Shown: positions 41,038 to 50,359, counted from the first letter of the stretch. The stretch is 64,000 bases of DNA from Lachancea kluyveri NRRL Y-12651 (GCA_000149225.2 CM000694.1:1799623-1863622), one strand, 5' to 3'. Numbers and translations: made by a program. The notes: generated by a model from the letters alone, not told the origin.

Positions 41038-41852
41038 ATGCCTCTTAAAAAGAAAACCGATAAAACAACGCAAGCCAAAGGCTCAGAAGGTATGTTAATT
41101 CCTGCTAAATGAGAGTGGGATGACAAGTTTAGCCGCGCAGCGAGATTACTAACGTACCTCTTCATTTGAAGCCGAGGATATCATTGAAAAGTACTTGAAT
41201 GATCAATATAGACCATTCGCAGTCAATGATATTGTACAAAATCTACATAATAAGATTACAAAGGTCAATGCAACTAAAGCGTTAGACAGTCTGGTTGCAC
41301 AAGACAGGATCACCTGCAAACTGTTTGGAAAAATTGCAATTTATGTCTGTAAAGAGCAAGATGTGCAACTGCCAGCTGAAATTAACAAAGCTGAAATTAC
41401 ATTTGAAGCTATAGCTCAATTAAGGGAAGAGTTCCAGGAAATAGAAAGGGATAAAAACGAAATAAAAATAGAATTGCAGAACATGTTGAAAGAGCCTTCC
41501 AATGAGGAGTTGCTAGGTCTCATAGAAAAAAAAGAACGTGAAATCTCTACGCTTCAAAATAAGATAGCTCAGCTTGACCAGAACTGGAACCCAGAAAACG
41601 AAAAAGTGGTCAAGATACTTATGGATTATGAAACATCTCTCGAGAAGGAAATAAAGCTTCGGAAAAAAATCATGAACAACGCAATATCATTAATAAAAGA
41701 AGCGGTGAACCCAAAGAATATCACCGAATTTCTTGTATGTTAAGCGAAATCTTCTGCAAATCAAAAATTTGTCCATCTTTCTTTATTTTTTTATCTTTTC
41801 TTACTAACAGTTGGATTTACAGGAAGGAATAGGGTTTGAGCCGATAAATTAA
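41038..41852 (+). CDS. HOP2: Meiotic recombination factor Hop2, three exons
   Basis: Spliced product of 214 residues (S. cerevisiae 218). Hop2 pairs with Mnd1 to help Dmc1 in homologue pairing. Exon 1 is 41038-41089, exon 2 is 41172-41734, exon 3 is 41823-41852. Both introns have GTATGT donors (41090, 41735), TACTAAC branch points (41147, about 41802) and AG acceptors. Joining gives MPLKKKTDK...GSEAEDIIEKYLNDQYRPF, a winged-helix N-terminus, then coiled coil (about 85-140) and a short C-terminal exon encoding EGIGFEPIN. The S. cerevisiae gene also has two introns. Reading exon 2 alone would give a false start and a false end. Confidence 0.95.
41090..41171 (+). other. HOP2: HOP2 intron 1
   Basis: 82 bases, GTATGT donor, TACTAAC at 41147-41153, acceptor AAG ending 41171. 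It splits the codon for the Ala after GSE. Confidence 0.93.
41735..41822 (+). other. HOP2: HOP2 intron 2
   Basis: 88 bases, GTATGT donor, TACTAAC at 41802-41808, acceptor CAG ending 41822. It falls between codons, just before the last nine residues. Confidence 0.93.
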
Positions 41853-42602
41853 CACCCTGTGCTAATTTGCTAAAGAGCGCTTTAGGTACTATTTACGGAT
41901 TTTAGAAGCTTTTGCTAATTCTTTAAATCTAGAATGAGTACATCCATTTCCCTGAACGTTTCCATTTGGATTGCTTATAGTTTATTTGCTTGCAGTCATC
42001 TACAGTGTACTTCGAACCTGGTAAGGCTGCCTTTGCCTTTGTTATGCACTTTATACGGCAGTTGTTCTTCCATGACCTCGGTGATTTCCGACAGTAAAGT
42101 TGAATGATTTTCATCGGTAAAAGTAGGAAAAGGGGGTAGGCAGCAGCTCCTAATGGGGAACTCCAGTAATGGAAGTGCCGAGGGTTTCTCAACTGAATTC
42201 AACTTAAAAACCAATTGATTAATCAGACCACTTTATCACATTCTTTTACGAAGGAGATGGCGATCTCCACTGTTTACCATTTGATTGTCTACACAGGTGG
42301 ACGTACTTAATGATTTCCGCTGTTAGTATAGCAGGTTACCAGGAAATTGTTGATAGATGCTGGGAATCTTATCCGTGGGCTTCTCCGTTATCGATTATCT
42401 GTGTCAAAGAAAAAAAAGACCGAAACAAAAATCGTGGAAAAATTAAGGGTCAGGAACAAATGAAAGGTATATAAGTTGATGGAAACGAATATGGAAAGTC
42501 GATCAGCATGTTTACCCTTTTTCACATTTACAAAAAAATCAAGGACTAGAATATATCCAAAGTCATAGTCTAATTATTACATTGAAACAACATACAAACA
42601 AA
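41853..42602 (+). promoter_or_regulatory. Uricase promoter with clustered GATAA sites
   Basis: 750-bp spacer without a gene. Three GATAA cores, read on the minus strand, fall within 32 bp: CTTATC at 42368-42373, GTTATC at 42387-42392 and TTATC at 42395-42399. They are about 200-235 bp upstream of the ATG. A TATATAA element follows at about 42469. This is the arrangement expected for Gln3/Gat1 nitrogen catabolite control. Confidence 0.65.
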
Positions 42603-43526
42603 ATGCCATACTCTTACTTAGCTAACTCCACATATGGTAAGGACAACGTCAAGTTTTTGAAAGTCAAGAAATCTAAAAGCAACCCAAAGCTACACGAAGT
42701 GATGGAAGCAACTGTATGTGTTTTGTTGAAGGGTGATTTCGATGTTTCCTATACCGAAGCAGACAACGCTCCAATTGTCCCAACTGATACGGTGAAGAAT
42801 ACCATCTTGATTCATGCCAAGAAGTTTGATACCTGGCCAACTGAGAAATTTGCTGCCAACTTGGCTTTGCATTTTACTTCCAAATATTCTCATGTTTCTG
42901 GTTTGACCGTAAAGATCACCCAAGACCGTTGGGTCAAGTACGATGTTGATGGCAAAGAAAGCCTTCACTCTTTTATTCACCAAGGTCCGGAGAAAAAGAT
43001 TACGTTCCTAGACTGGGACAAGAAAAATGGTACCAACACTTACTCCTTGTCTACCTCGATTAAGGATCTGACTGTTTTGAAATCTACTGATTCTATGTTC
43101 TACGGCTACAATGTCTGTGACTATACCACTTTGAAACCAACTACTGATCGTATCTTGTCTACTGATATTTTCGCCAATTGGGAATGGAACTCCTCTAAGC
43201 TAGGCTCCCTGGAATCTATTTCTGCAGGTTCCAAGGACGATATCTTTAACTCTGTCTACGACAATGCTCGCAGCATTACGTTAGATATCTTTGCCAAGGA
43301 AAACTCACCATCTGTTCAAGCCACTATGTTTAACATGGCCACCGCTATTTTGAAGAAGGCTCCTCAAGTCGATTATGTCTCCTACGAATTGCCAAACAAA
43401 CACTATTTCTTGTTTGATTTCAAATGGTTCAAGGGTTTGGAAAATGACAACGAATTGTTCTATCCTTCTCCACATCCAAACGGTTTAATCAAATGTAAAG
43501 TTGGCCGTTCTCAAGCCAAGCTCTGA
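42603..43526 (+). CDS. Urate oxidase (uricase), peroxisomal
   Basis: 307 residues. Cofactor-free oxidation of urate to 5-hydroxyisourate on the way to allantoin. Seen: YGKDNVKFLKV with the N-terminal catalytic Lys (K13), VPTDTVKNT with the Thr-Asp pair (T61-D62), the RYHSHV-type KYSHVSGLTVKI block, and PNKHYFLFDF with the catalytic His (H267). The C-terminus is AKL, a type 1 peroxisomal signal. The ATG at 42603 is chosen: the longer frame starts with TTG and adds residues absent from the family. S. cerevisiae lacks this enzyme. It is inserted between HOP2 and NAT2 relative to the inferred ancestral order. Confidence 0.97.
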   Translation: MPYSYLANSTYGKDNVKFLKVKKSKSNPKLHEVMEATVCVLLKGDFDVSYTEADNAPIVPTDTVKNTILIHAKKFDTWPTEKFAANLALHFTSKYSHVSGLTVKITQDRWVKYDVDGKESLHSFIHQGPEKKITFLDWDKKNGTNTYSLSTSIKDLTVLKSTDSMFYGYNVCDYTTLKPTTDRILSTDIFANWEWNSSKLGSLESISAGSKDDIFNSVYDNARSITLDIFAKENSPSVQATMFNMATAILKKAPQVDYVSYELPNKHYFLFDFKWFKGLENDNELFYPSPHPNGLIKCKVGRSQAKL

Positions 43527-43771
43527 GAATTTGAGTTACTGGATTAGCCAAAATTCTCATCTGCTTAGTTCACTTTCTCCATCCGCTCTGAGCCGCTATC
43601 ACGTTTCCTTTTATAGACGCACATATTTATGCCATCTCTATGTACGCTTAACACCAATATCCTTTTAGAAGTATTTACAAGCAAATCTACATCTTCTCCC
43701 TTATGGAGGGGTGGTCAGCATACGTGTGTGTATGTATAAAATAATCTCTCGTTTCTACCATCCATCGCCGC

Positions 43772-44467
43772 TCACATCAATCCATCAAACCACTTTTGAC
43801 CTTTTGTAGGCTTTTGTTTGGGAATTTGATTGGCCTTGATGAAATCATTCGGATCACCAGATTTGTTTCTAAGCTTTGCAGAGTCACCCATTGTTTTGAA
43901 ACTACGGTTGAATCTGTTCAGGTTGAACCCCCACTTTTGAAATATTTTAATAGTAGCTGGAGTAATAGCGGCAGTGATTGGTAACCTGATGACTATCAAG
44001 CTCTTGTGAATACCGTAAGCAATAAGAAATTCGGTTAGTAAAGTGCTTTCCTTAAATCGCTGCCATAGTGAAACCTCTCGCCTTCCTGCATTAGACAGCT
44101 TGTCTTGTTCCTCTACTGCAATCTTCTGTCTGATCTCTTTTATCAGTTGCTGTTCGTCTTTCCCGTAGCCAACCAGTTGTTTTGCTTTGTTAATATATAC
44201 TTTAATGGTTTCCTCACCAAGAGAATGGACCATAAAAAAACAGATCGGCAAGTCAATCATAGAAAGGCCTAAGTATACAGCTAAAGCGGAGTAGCCGTAG
44301 GTCTGCATGAGAGCTTTGAGGCCGGTGGACTTCTTGGCAGCCGGATTATTGCCGAGGAACCTCCTGGAATTTATATTCCAGGACCTTTTCAAGCCCACGG
44401 TTTTGATGGGTCTCATTCTAATAGCATGTCTTGACAGATTGGAAAACAGCATCTTTGGATTGAACAT
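43772..44467 (-). CDS. NAT2: DUF1279 mitochondrial membrane protein (Nat2-like)
   Basis: 231 residues. The DUF1279/FAM210 domain is seen as LKALMQTYGYSALAVYLGLSMIDLPICFFMVHSLG (about 50-84), followed by a second hydrophobic stretch near 155-180. The first ~40 residues are Arg/Ser/Asn-rich with almost no acids, fitting a mitochondrial presequence. S. cerevisiae NAT2 (YGR147C) lies beside RPL24B and ECL1, in agreement with the position here. Its original naming as an N-acetyltransferase is doubtful; I would trust only the domain and location. Confidence 0.85.
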   Translation of the reverse strand: MFNPKMLFSNLSRHAIRMRPIKTVGLKRSWNINSRRFLGNNPAAKKSTGLKALMQTYGYSALAVYLGLSMIDLPICFFMVHSLGEETIKVYINKAKQLVGYGKDEQQLIKEIRQKIAVEEQDKLSNAGRREVSLWQRFKESTLLTEFLIAYGIHKSLIVIRLPITAAITPATIKIFQKWGFNLNRFNRSFKTMGDSAKLRNKSGDPNDFIKANQIPKQKPTKGQKWFDGLM

Positions 44468-45037
44468 CCTAGCGAGTACTTGGTAGTAAGCTTTGTTAAG
44501 TAAGAGGGTAAAGGAGCTCGTATACAGCGAACTATTTTTTTTTAATCTTTTTTTGGTCGATGTCAGTACGTATACGGTGATTCGAAGAGAGAACAGTATT
44601 GGTTTCGATATTTAAACTATACTCATTTTAAATAGAAAAAACAGACAATAAATACATTCAAGGTAATTGAATTAACGAGAGCATAATTACGTAATTCTTT
44701 CCTCATTTGAAAACAGCACATGACGTGTAGTGACTCTTGGTTCATTGGTTAAACCGTGGGTGTGCAATGAACATATAAGCGTGAGCTACCATTATGGAAT
44801 AGGTAGCATGTTAGTTCTAATGATATCTAACTACCTAAATTTGTCACCATTTTGTAGTATGTTCATTTATTTTGTTTTATTTTATTTTACTTTATCTTTT
44901 GTCGTATTTTCACTTTCTATAAAGTGGAAAAGCCTATGTATTAAGTAGAAGTACTAAAGAAAACTCCTAATATCAGGCGAACGAAATTAACACGTTAAAA
45001 TCAAACTAAAAGTTCACCCAAAGTTAATGGGTTATAA
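44468..45037. other. NAT2 upstream spacer
   Basis: 570 bases between the NAT2 start and the AGA2 3' end. No gene; T-rich tracts near 44870-44900. Confidence 0.4.
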
Positions 45038-45334
45038 TTACCAGATGACTAATGTCGTGGTTTCGACATCATTGGTAGATGTGCTTGGATTGCAATCACC
45101 CACATAAGTAATGGATTTGTAATAAGTGTATACGCCGAGCACGGATTCACCATCCTTCAGAATAGTTTTAGTGGAAGTAGTGTATGGAGTCGATTCGAGA
45201 TAGCCACCGGTTGGAACAGAGTTGCAAGAAACGGTTGTTGCAGTAGTCACCTGTGAATGGACGCTTGAAACAAACATTAGCAAAACGATAGAACCAAAGA
45301 AAAACAAATTCGCCATTGGATTGAGCACAGCCAT
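45038..45334 (-). CDS. AGA2: a-agglutinin binding subunit Aga2
   Basis: 98 residues (S. cerevisiae 87). Secreted adhesion subunit of a cells, disulfide-linked to Aga1 at the cell wall and binding alpha-agglutinin Sag1 during mating. A signal peptide spans residues 1-27 (cleavage likely after VHS). The mature part carries the two cysteines used for linkage, C37 and C81, and the family core LESTPYTTSTKTILKDG...GVYTYYKSITYVGDC. A second Met at residue 7 could also serve. Position between HOP2 and RPL24 matches S. cerevisiae. An alpha2-Mcm1 operator lies upstream. Confidence 0.92.
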   Translation of the reverse strand: MAVLNPMANLFFFGSIVLLMFVSSVHSQVTTATTVSCNSVPTGGYLESTPYTTSTKTILKDGESVLGVYTYYKSITYVGDCNPSTSTNDVETTTLVIW

Positions 45335-46051
45335 TTTCTTTTTACTCTTTGTAGTGGGATAAAGGCGATGGTGAAGTTATTAATCTGGAAAAATAATGTT
45401 ATGCACGAGTAACGGGGCTCCCATGCAACAGTGCTTGTCAGCACTTTTTATACATTTTTCCAGGAACAATCTGAGATTCAACACGTTTCATATCTAGGTA
45501 TAATATGGGATGCAAAAAAGGAGGACTAGATGTGAGAAAAACAGTGTAGACTTAGAGACACATGCAGTCGCCATGCATACTCGCAAAGTGTTCTACTTTT
45601 TTTTTTATTTTATTTTTTTTGAGGCGTCCCGTGTAATTACCAGAAATGGAAATTACATAGGCATGTCCATGATACCACACCTTCACTAAACCCCAAATTA
45701 AAAGGACAATTTTTCCACCAGCGCAGTCTACGATATCTTGGACAATTGACAAAAAAGCTTGAAACGATATCTATTTATGGCTAATTCACTAAGAAAAGAA
45801 AATTTCAATTATATTTAATCGCCAAGAGTGTTAGTAAGGTAGCACTCATAATGGAGAAAAGATGAAAACCACGTACAAAGAAAGGAAAAAAAAAGGGTCT
45901 TTTGAACCCCCAAGAAAAACCATCGTAACAAAAGTAAAAGTATGTATCTTTTTGATAGGTTTGTTTGTGTCAAATTATAGGAAGTACAAAGGAGAAAAAA
46001 CTAAAAAAAATATAAGAAATCTTTCATAAAATTAATTAATTCCTTCCCTCC
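45335..46051 (-). promoter_or_regulatory. AGA2 upstream region
   Basis: 717 bases between AGA2 and the 3' end of RPL24, no gene. Holds the alpha2-Mcm1 operator (45631-45660) about 300 bp upstream of AGA2. Confidence 0.6.
45631..45660. promoter_or_regulatory. alpha2-Mcm1 (a-specific gene) operator
   Basis: A central Mcm1 box CCAGAAATGG (45640-45649, form CC-N6-GG) is flanked symmetrically by alpha2 half-sites: GTGTAATTA on the left and, on the other strand, TATGTAATT on the right. This is the layout of the operators that shut off a-specific genes in alpha cells of S. cerevisiae. Confidence 0.85.
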
Positions 46052-46501
46052 TTAACGAGAAGTGGCAGCAACCTTTTGGAAGGCACCTCTAGCTTGTTGC
46101 TTGGAGACCTTGGCACCGTGACCGGAGGCCTTTCTGGTAGCCTTGTCAGCTTTCTTCTTTTCCTTGTCAGCTTTCTTCTTTTCATCTCTTTGAGCCTTTC
46201 TAACTTCTGGCTTCAAAGATCTTCTTTGCTTGATGAATTCCAAGGAAGCACCAACAATAGCTCTTTGGGCCTTGACGGTCTTTCTAGATCTCTTCTTGGC
46301 GACTTCTTCGGTGATACCTTTCTTGTGGTGTCTTCTGTACAAGACAGTCCAAGCGATCTTTCTTGGGTTCTTTCTTTGCTTGAACAAAGAAGCGGACTTA
46401 GAGTTTTGGAATCTGAAGATCTTGGAGTCACCACGGACAAACAAAGTACCTCTACCTGGGTAGATCTTGGCACCAGAAAAAGAATCAACTTCAACCTTCA
46501 T
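46052..46501 (-). CDS. RPL24: 60S ribosomal protein L24
   Basis: 149 residues (S. cerevisiae 155). eL24, at the intersubunit face of the large subunit. The N-terminal domain [20 protein letters not shown] and [22 protein letters not shown] is nearly identical to yeast L24. The C-terminus is a Lys-rich helix ending FQKVAATSR. No intron. It is a single gene standing for RPL24A and RPL24B, which head the two S. cerevisiae ohnolog blocks interleaved here. Confidence 0.97.
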   Translation of the reverse strand: MKVEVDSFSGAKIYPGRGTLFVRGDSKIFRFQNSKSASLFKQRKNPRKIAWTVLYRRHHKKGITEEVAKKRSRKTVKAQRAIVGASLEFIKQRRSLKPEVRKAQRDEKKKADKEKKKADKATRKASGHGAKVSKQQARGAFQKVAATSR

Positions 46502-47125
46502 TTTTCACTGCTAATTGTTAGTATAACGTACTTGCACACTGGCGAGTAAATAGTGGAAAGCCCTATATCTTGTAGCCTTTGAAGTTGTGATGTGGAATTG
46601 GAAAAAGCAGCATAGGAGGACATTACTTGAGGGAAGAAAAGCCAGTTGCTTCAGCAATTTGAAAACCAAACCAAGTGATTAACGGTACCAGACTTGTATT
46701 AAAACAAAAAAAAAAAATAAAAAGACAGCAAACTAGATGGACAAGATCTTGCTGCTTTAAACATCTAGTCTTTGCGACCCACTCAATAAAAACCACTATC
46801 ACAAACCACGCTGGCCAATCCCATCAGCACACACTATCATTTGTTCCTGTGGCCTTAACACTGGCTGGACGTATCCCATCCGTATTCCAACAAGTTTCAC
46901 TTCACGCTGATTCTGTTACAATTACGACATCACAGGTAGAGCCAGTACTTTCCTCCGTATTTCTCGGGCAATATTCTAACCATTGGACATACCTAATAAG
47001 TTGTTGCTTGAGGTTTTTTTGTAAGACAAGACTAAAATCAAAAACAAACTACGTTTAAAATCACCATCATGTAAGAAGTTTTCTTCAAACCGTGAAAATT
47101 GTTTGGCGAGACCGAGACCGTGGGT

Positions 47126-47273
47126 GTAGGCCGAGCCTGGACTGGTACCGTGTCTGTCTGCCTACGCTGCGCACCGGCGGTCAGCCCGCGTAGCGCTGCG
47201 CTCGCCACTGGCTAGTGCCATCCCCACCTGGCGTGGGCCAGACAGACACGGTACCAGTCCAGGCTCGGCCTAC
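47126..47273. repeat. 35-bp perfect inverted repeat, 78-base loop
   Basis: Arms 47126-47160 and 47239-47273 are exact reverse complements; each contains GCCTGGACTGGTACCG on one strand. Partial pairing continues beyond the arms. The whole region is much richer in G and C than its surroundings. Confidence 0.95.
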
Positions 47274-47580
47274 GCCCATGGGTCTCCGTAGGCTCACGGT
47301 GGGCGGCGTTGGGGCAGCACAGGAGGAGAGAGAGCAAGAGGGACGCAAGCTGCATCGACCCCACGCACATAGGCTCAGAGAGGGGACCTCCATGGCGGAG
47401 GCTTACTCCTTTCAGGTGGACATTTCGTACGAAAAGAAAACCTCCCATCATTTGTCACAGTTATAAAGCGTGGTATATGGGTGTTTGTATCATTTTGACT
47501 GTACTCTTTTCAGATGTATGGGTTGAATACGAGAGCTTACCGCACTAAAGAGTTTCAGCTTTGCTCGAAAGCAGTCCCAA

Positions 47581-47631
47581 ATCCCTGGTGGAAGGAAATC
47601 CCTGGTGGAAGGAAATCCCTGGTGGAAGGAA
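47581..47631. repeat. Three tandem copies of a 17-base unit
   Basis: The unit ATCCCTGGTGGAAGGAA occurs three times without change, about 175 bp upstream of the RPL30 ATG; a CCCGCGGG palindrome follows at once. Confidence 0.95.
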
Positions 47632-47763
47632 ACCCGCGGGCTCCTCTTGGCTCGCCCAGGTCCGTTCTCCACGCATCACACGGAGCTCAACCCTTCAAAA
47701 AGTTTTCAATCTTCTTTTCAACTTGTGCAAATTACAACGCTTGAAGAAAGATCCTCAAGTTAA

Positions 47764-47814
47764 GACCGGAGTGTTTTAATATCAATAAGAAAGAAATACA
47801 CAGAGATGGTCCGT
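47764..47814 (+). promoter_or_regulatory. RPL30: L30-binding kink-turn overlapping the RPL30 5' splice site
   Basis: In the transcript, GACC (47764-47767) can pair with GGTC (47808-47811), and GTGT (47771-47774) with ACAC (47798-47801). This leaves an asymmetric purine-rich internal loop (GGA opposite AGAGAT). It is the known S. cerevisiae element through which L30 blocks its own splicing and translation. The ATG and the unusual donor GTCCGT are inside the fold. Confidence 0.88.
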
Positions 47815-48305
47815 ATTAAATGAATTTATTGCTGCGATGCATTTATTCTACTTCCTGAAAGCTTAACAATGTATGTCTGCTTACGCTCGATCGTTCAAAT
47901 GGTTATCGCTTAAGGATTTAGAATAATACTGGAAGCAAAGGCTAGTCTTGAGACCGAATTTTTTTTTACTAACTAGTTTTCCTACAATAGGCCCCAGTTA
48001 AGTCCCAAGAATCTATCAACCAAAAGTTGGCTTTGGTTATCAAGTCCGGTAAGTACACCCTAGGTTACAAGTCTACCGTCAAGTCTTTGAGACAAGGTAA
48101 GGCTAAGTTGATCATCATTGCTTCCAACACCCCAGTCTTGAGAAAGTCTGAATTGGAATACTACGCCATGTTGTCCAAGACTAAGGTCTACTACTTCCAA
48201 GGTGGTAACAACGAATTGGGTACCGCTGTCGGTAAGTTGTTCAGAGTTGGTGTTGTCACCATTTTGGATGCCGGTGACTCCGATATCTTGACCTCTTTGG
48301 CTTAA
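47806..48305 (+). CDS. RPL30: 60S ribosomal protein L30, intron-containing
   Basis: 105 residues after splicing, the same length as S. cerevisiae Rpl30. Exon 1 is only the ATG (47806-47808); exon 2 is 47991-48305, starting [15 protein letters not shown]. The intron (47809-47990, 182 bases) has a non-consensus donor GTCCGT, branch point TACTAAC at 47967-47973 and acceptor TAG. eL30 core blocks [21 protein letters not shown] and [21 protein letters not shown] are seen. An open frame starting at an internal ATG (48027) would miss the N-terminus. The 5' end carries the autoregulatory fold. Confidence 0.97.
47809..47990 (+). other. RPL30: RPL30 intron
   Basis: 182 bases; donor GTCCGT, TACTAAC at 47967-47973, acceptor AATAG. 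The weak donor is part of the regulated splicing system. Confidence 0.92.
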
Positions 48306-48579
48306 AGGGAATCGAAAAAAAATAACTAAAATAACTCTTTAATATTTTGTTTATAGTGTTTTTTTTTCTGTTTTTAACTTAACATTTCTTTATTTTTGTC
48401 ATTTCTTTTCCCGTGCGCATATATGTATATCTTTTGGTACGAAGGGTTGGCGTAAATCAGAAGTTCCCTCTGCGCTGTTTTTCACAATTCACATGGGAAT
48501 CGGTTAAGAGAGTACTTCATCATTAAGTTCCCGATATTCTCTTTGAGAAACTCAACACTTAAATCGTGTAAAAGGAAAA

Positions 48580-49815
48580 ATGTCAGACCAAATCGAAGAA
48601 GAATTTGATGGCATGAAAGAGACGCTGAACGTAACTCTGAGTAATATTCTGGAGCTGTTGGATCCCATTTCTTCAACCGTTCAATCTTATTCCATTGCTG
48701 AACAGCCGAAAAAATACCTTTCCAATGCTAGGAGAAAGTTTAAGAGTAGTAGGACTCATCAGAAGTTAACAAAGCTAAAGAGTTCTGCTCAGGACTTCAG
48801 CCCTCAACTAGAAGAGTTTAAAAGGAAAACTCTACTGAAATTGCAATCCATCGACAAACCCTTGGAATCCATTTTTTTTCAAAACAGTTCAAACTTGGAA
48901 AAGAGTTTCTATCCATTTACTCTGTTTAACATTTTCGTCATTGGATTTATCATGGGAAAGTATCCAGAATGGTTCCACGTCTACTATACGGTGCTATTTG
49001 TACTGTTAATGCCAGTTCGTTTTTACACCTACTACAAGACCAATAACCACTATTACCTCGCGGATCTTTGCTATTATGTCAACGCAATGTGTTTGATATT
49101 TATTTGGGTCTTACCGGATTCCATTCACCTTTACCAATCTTGTTTTGCCTTTACGTTTGGTACTCTGTGTTGGGCCGTCATCACGTGGAGGAATTCTTTG
49201 GTTATCCATTCGGTCGACAAGATCACGTCGTGCTTTATTCATATCATGCCTCCTTTGACAATGTATGTCATTACACATGGCATTGATGATGATGTGAAGT
49301 CATCTAGGTTTCCTGCGGCATCGTTAAGAGCCTCTAAAGCATGGAAACTAAAAACGAATATACTGTGGACTTCAATTTACTATTTAGTCTGGCAAATCGC
49401 GTATCATTACTTCATAACGGTGCGCCGCTCTTCTAAGATAAAATCGGGACAAAGAATGACTAGCTTCGAATACTTGACAACCCATCAGTTCAAGGACTTC
49501 TGGGTCACTAAATTACCAGCACCATGGCCCATCGTTCTTTACACTGTATTTCAATACTGTTATCAGCTGGGTACTATGCTGTTGTGTGGTATTTGGTTTA
49601 ATCATAAACACGCGGCATTTTGTTTCTTGAACGTGGTATTCCTTTGGGCTGGTAGAAACGGTGCCACTTACTATATTGACTATTATGGTAAGAAATTTGA
49701 AAAAGAAGTATTGAAGTTGAAGTTAGAAGTTGAAGAGTTGCGACAACAGCTAGACGACAAGGGAACGTCTATTTCATTGGATGACACTAGTACTTTGTCT
49801 TTGGAGGACGAGTAA
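48580..49815 (+). CDS. GPC1: Glycerophosphocholine acyltransferase Gpc1
   Basis: 411 residues (S. cerevisiae 432). Acylates glycerophosphocholine to lyso-PC in phosphatidylcholine recycling. A soluble N-terminus (about 1-100) with Lys-rich helices precedes roughly eight membrane segments, beginning FTLFNIFVIGFIMG near 110. The conserved interior includes HSVDKITSCFIHIMPPLT and WQIAYHYFITV. The C-terminal tail has a coiled-coil stretch (KEVLKLKLEVEELRQQL) and a Ser/Asp end. Its position between RPL30 and CCM1 fits YGR149W in the interleaved order. Confidence 0.94.
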   Translation: MSDQIEEEFDGMKETLNVTLSNILELLDPISSTVQSYSIAEQPKKYLSNARRKFKSSRTHQKLTKLKSSAQDFSPQLEEFKRKTLLKLQSIDKPLESIFFQNSSNLEKSFYPFTLFNIFVIGFIMGKYPEWFHVYYTVLFVLLMPVRFYTYYKTNNHYYLADLCYYVNAMCLIFIWVLPDSIHLYQSCFAFTFGTLCWAVITWRNSLVIHSVDKITSCFIHIMPPLTMYVITHGIDDDVKSSRFPAASLRASKAWKLKTNILWTSIYYLVWQIAYHYFITVRRSSKIKSGQRMTSFEYLTTHQFKDFWVTKLPAPWPIVLYTVFQYCYQLGTMLLCGIWFNHKHAAFCFLNVVFLWAGRNGATYYIDYYGKKFEKEVLKLKLEVEELRQQLDDKGTSISLDDTSTLSLEDE

Positions 49816-50359
49816 AATATACAATATTATACTACCAAAACATATCGCGATGAAAATGGAGGCGCAAGGGGGACGTATTAGAAATAAGAAGAGAAAAATG
49901 ATATAACGAACTTCGATTTCACAAATGGTCATAGCAAAGCCAAACTAGGCAAAATTCAATCATGAAAACATGTGCTTAATGGCTACGCGTTTAATGACAT
50001 ACAGACATGCCAGATATCGTATTAACAATCGACCATATGTGACCTGGACTAATTAAGGTGGTAATCGAAAGCTCCTCTACTTGTCCATGTTTCAACTTTC
50101 TATAAATGTTCCGGCTCTTCTTTGTCTTGAGATTTATTGTTTTGGTCTTTTTTGGTTTTTTTTTTTTTTTCTTTTGCAGTATTTTTAACACTATTTAAAC
50201 AACAGTTCGCAGAGCTGAACCATACTGGGAACGTCAACGGAGACGTGAAATATCGAACTCTCAGTTCAATCACTATAATTGAAAAGTAAAGTGTGTCATT
50301 AGTCATTACGATTTTTCTCTATTTACATGTATTATTTGTAATTTGTATTCTACCTCGCG
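49816..50359. other. Convergent GPC1/CCM1 spacer
   Basis: 544 bases where two genes end. A/T-rich with T tract at 50157-50170. No gene seen. Confidence 0.45.

Larger units (their letters stand above)
46502..47805. promoter_or_regulatory. Divergent RPL24/RPL30 promoter region
   Basis: 1.3 kb with no credible gene. Two tandem Rap1-like sites, read on the minus strand, lie about 280-330 bp upstream of the RPL30 ATG: one centred on AACACCCATATA (47475-47486) and one matching AACCCATACATC (47513-47524). Further upstream, 47105-47420 is conspicuously GC-rich and holds a 35-bp inverted repeat. A 17-base unit is repeated three times at 47581-47631. Confidence 0.7.

Noticed and set aside
46675-47058. 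127-codon frame in the RPL24/RPL30 promoter
   Set aside because: No ATG at the start, no recognisable product, lies in promoter sequence.
47126-47273. tRNA or snoRNA gene inside the inverted repeat
   Set aside because: No cloverleaf, A/B boxes or box C/D or H/ACA signals could be read; only the long stem is supported.
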